A stretch of 24,418 nucleotides of DNA from a virus, in IMG/VR virus record IMGVR_UViG_3300025122_000149, positions 1 to 24,418 of that record. One strand, 5' to 3'. The position numbers and the translations under genes were made by a program. Under the pieces are notes generated by a model, which was not told the origin of the DNA, ran no database searches, and worked only from the letters and a program-made list of their open reading frames with translations. Below, in pieces: positions 23,388 to 24,418 of this stretch. Within the stretch, counting starts at the first letter, position 1; each line of letters opens with the position of its first letter.

Positions 23388-23420
23388 CAAAAAAAGAGGA
23401 TGCCCCCCGTAAGGGAGGCA
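23388..23420 (-). terminator. Rho-independent terminator after first fibre gene
   Basis: On the minus strand TGCCTCCC-TTAC-GGGGGGCA forms an 8-bp stem with one U-G pair, followed by TCCTCTTTTTTTG. It lies 26 nt after the stop of the first fibre-like gene. Confidence 0.85.
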
Positions 23421-23446
23421 CCCAATAGAACCAAAGATAATAATCT

Positions 23447-24418
23447 CTAGAGAACGAACCAGCTTTGAGAATCGTATGCAATAAGCATAACAGCGGAACC
23501 AGTCGATTCTAAACGAATAGAAGCAGAGTTCTCCACCAAGGTGTTAGCGGCGGCTGTAAGAACCGCATCGCCAACACTTGAAGACAACTTAACATAAAGC
23601 GACTTGCCAGCAGTAGGCGACGGCAACGTTATAACTCCACCATTAGCAGATGTAATCAACGCGAAGTCTGTAGCGGCAGAAATAGTTGTGCCTGCGGCTC
23701 GACTTTCAACATCAAAAGCCACGTTAGCGCCAACAATACTATCCACATAGATAGTCTGGAACTTCTTCGCGGAGGTACCCAAATCATAAGTGCTATCAGT
23801 CTTAGGAACCAAGTTAGATGCAGCATAACCATTAAAAGTAAGATCATCAGCAGTTGCATCGCCAAGAGTAACTGCGCCATTTAGCGTAGTTGCTCCAGTT
23901 GCATCCAAAGCAGCGAAGTTACCAGCACGAGCGGTACCAGCACCAATGATACCATCAATATTAGTACCAACTAAATCGGTAGCAGTGATCGATGTAGCAG
24001 CCGAAACTGTACCAAGATTGTTAATTGTTTGTCCAACAAAAGTACAAGATTGACCAAAAGTAATTAACTCACTAGCATCAGTCGTGGCGAACTTTATATA
24101 AGAGTTGCCAGCTTCCTTAATATTAAGAGCATCAGCTAGGTTATCAGTAAGACTGATTAAGTTGTTACCTGTAGATGAAGCAGCAAAGCTAATGTTAAGC
24201 CCTGCGGCGGAATCATCCACACTAACGCTATCGCAGTTAATATCTCCAACGTTAGTAATGTTGCCATCGCCTACGCTAAGACTTGTACCAGCAAGAGCAG
24301 CAAAAGTACCAGCACGAGCGGTACCAGCACCAATGATGCCATCAATATTAGTACCAATTAGATCGGTAGCCGTAATTGACGTAGCAGTTGTGACTGTACC
24401 TAAGTCAGCAATGGTACG
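23447..24418 (-). CDS. Repeat-containing fibre-like protein, N-terminus beyond window
   Basis: The frame stays open to the right edge (24418), so the GTG at 24220 is not the true start; 323 residues are visible. The protein is Ala/Thr/Gly/Ser-rich with short strands. A block with TDLVGTNIDGIIGAGTARAG occurs twice, 129 residues apart. The segment TDSTYDLGTSAKKFQTIYVD is a hallmark of phage tail fibres (YDLG.S..KF..IYVD). The C-terminal ~60 residues (GGVITLPSPTAGKSLYVKLS through a final QSWFVL) form a small beta domain like the end of the next gene. A tail fibre or other receptor-contact fibre is likely. It is followed by a strong terminator. Confidence 0.8.
   Translation of the reverse strand, partial: RTIADLGTVTTATSITATDLIGTNIDGIIGAGTARAGTFAALAGTSLSVGDGNITNVGDINCDSVSVDDSAAGLNISFAASSTGNNLISLTDNLADALNIKEAGNSYIKFATTDASELITFGQSCTFVGQTINNLGTVSAATSITATDLVGTNIDGIIGAGTARAGNFAALDATGATTLNGAVTLGDATADDLTFNGYAASNLVPKTDSTYDLGTSAKKFQTIYVDSIVGANVAFDVESRAAGTTISAATDFALITSANGGVITLPSPTAGKSLYVKLSSSVGDAVLTAAANTLVENSASIRLESTGSAVMLIAYDSQSWFVL
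23921..24391. repeat. 387-bp-period repeat in fibre-like gene
   Basis: A block of about 84 bp starting accagcacgagcggtaccag occurs at 23921-24004 and again at 24308-24391 with few differences. The offset is 387 bp, exactly 129 codons, so both copies are in frame. More copies may lie beyond the right edge. Confidence 0.85.

Noticed and set aside
23344-23481. 46-residue N-terminal extension of the second fibre-like protein
   Set aside because: It would translate the terminator hairpin and the 3' end of the upstream gene; the ATG at 23343 has its own AGAGG.
1-24418. tRNA genes, CRISPR arrays, insertion sequences, attachment sites
   Set aside because: I looked for these and saw no supporting structure; gaps are short and filled by leaders, terminators and promoter-like motifs.

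Overview
The window is a stretch of a contractile-tailed bacteriophage genome (Caudoviricetes, T4-like in its virion proteins). It carries most of the capsid, neck, tail and baseplate genes plus a small DNA polymerase. Every gene I can support lies on the minus strand, so transcription runs from the right edge (24418) to the left edge (1). Gaps are short, no stretch over 300 bases lacks a gene, and I saw no tRNA, integrase, IS element or CRISPR. The protein styles (T4-type gp23, gp22, gp13, gp14, gp18, gp19, gp26 and gp53 relatives with a family A polymerase) suggest an uncultured aquatic or marine myovirus. That lineage assignment, and any host, is inference.

Layout in the direction of transcription: a repeat-containing fibre-like protein (cut by the right edge), a second fibre-like protein, an acidic coiled-coil scaffold (gp22-like), the major capsid protein (gp23-like), a 173-aa putative capsid-associated protein, and a 99-aa protein with basic ends and an acidic middle. 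Neck and tail follow: gp13-like, gp14-like, a probable gp15-like sheath terminator, tail sheath, tail tube, gp26-like protein, an overlapping gp51-like chaperone candidate and the tape measure. Baseplate-type genes come next: a 340-aa protein, a LysM/gp53-like protein, a 1134-aa protein and a 411-aa protein. The block ends with a 394-aa family A DNA polymerase with no exonuclease domain, then a gene whose visible 220 residues resemble the tubulin/FtsZ superfamily with a degenerate nucleotide-binding loop (cut by the left edge).

The genes encode an almost continuous assembly line: scaffold and shell, neck, sheath and tube, tape measure with chaperones, baseplate. Portal, prohead protease and terminase are not here. 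The longer intergenic gaps carry a recurring octamer on the coding strand, (A/G)CTA(A/C/T)TTA, 18 to 75 nt before start codons and often just after a hairpin terminator. I read it as the late promoter of this phage lineage, splitting the block into insulated transcription units.

The most notable items are the FtsZ/tubulin-like gene next to the exonuclease-less polymerase at the end of the structural block; the intergenic motif with its terminator pairs; a T7 run where the gp26-like frame could shift into the gp51-like frame just before the tape measure gene; and the isolated 99-aa protein.
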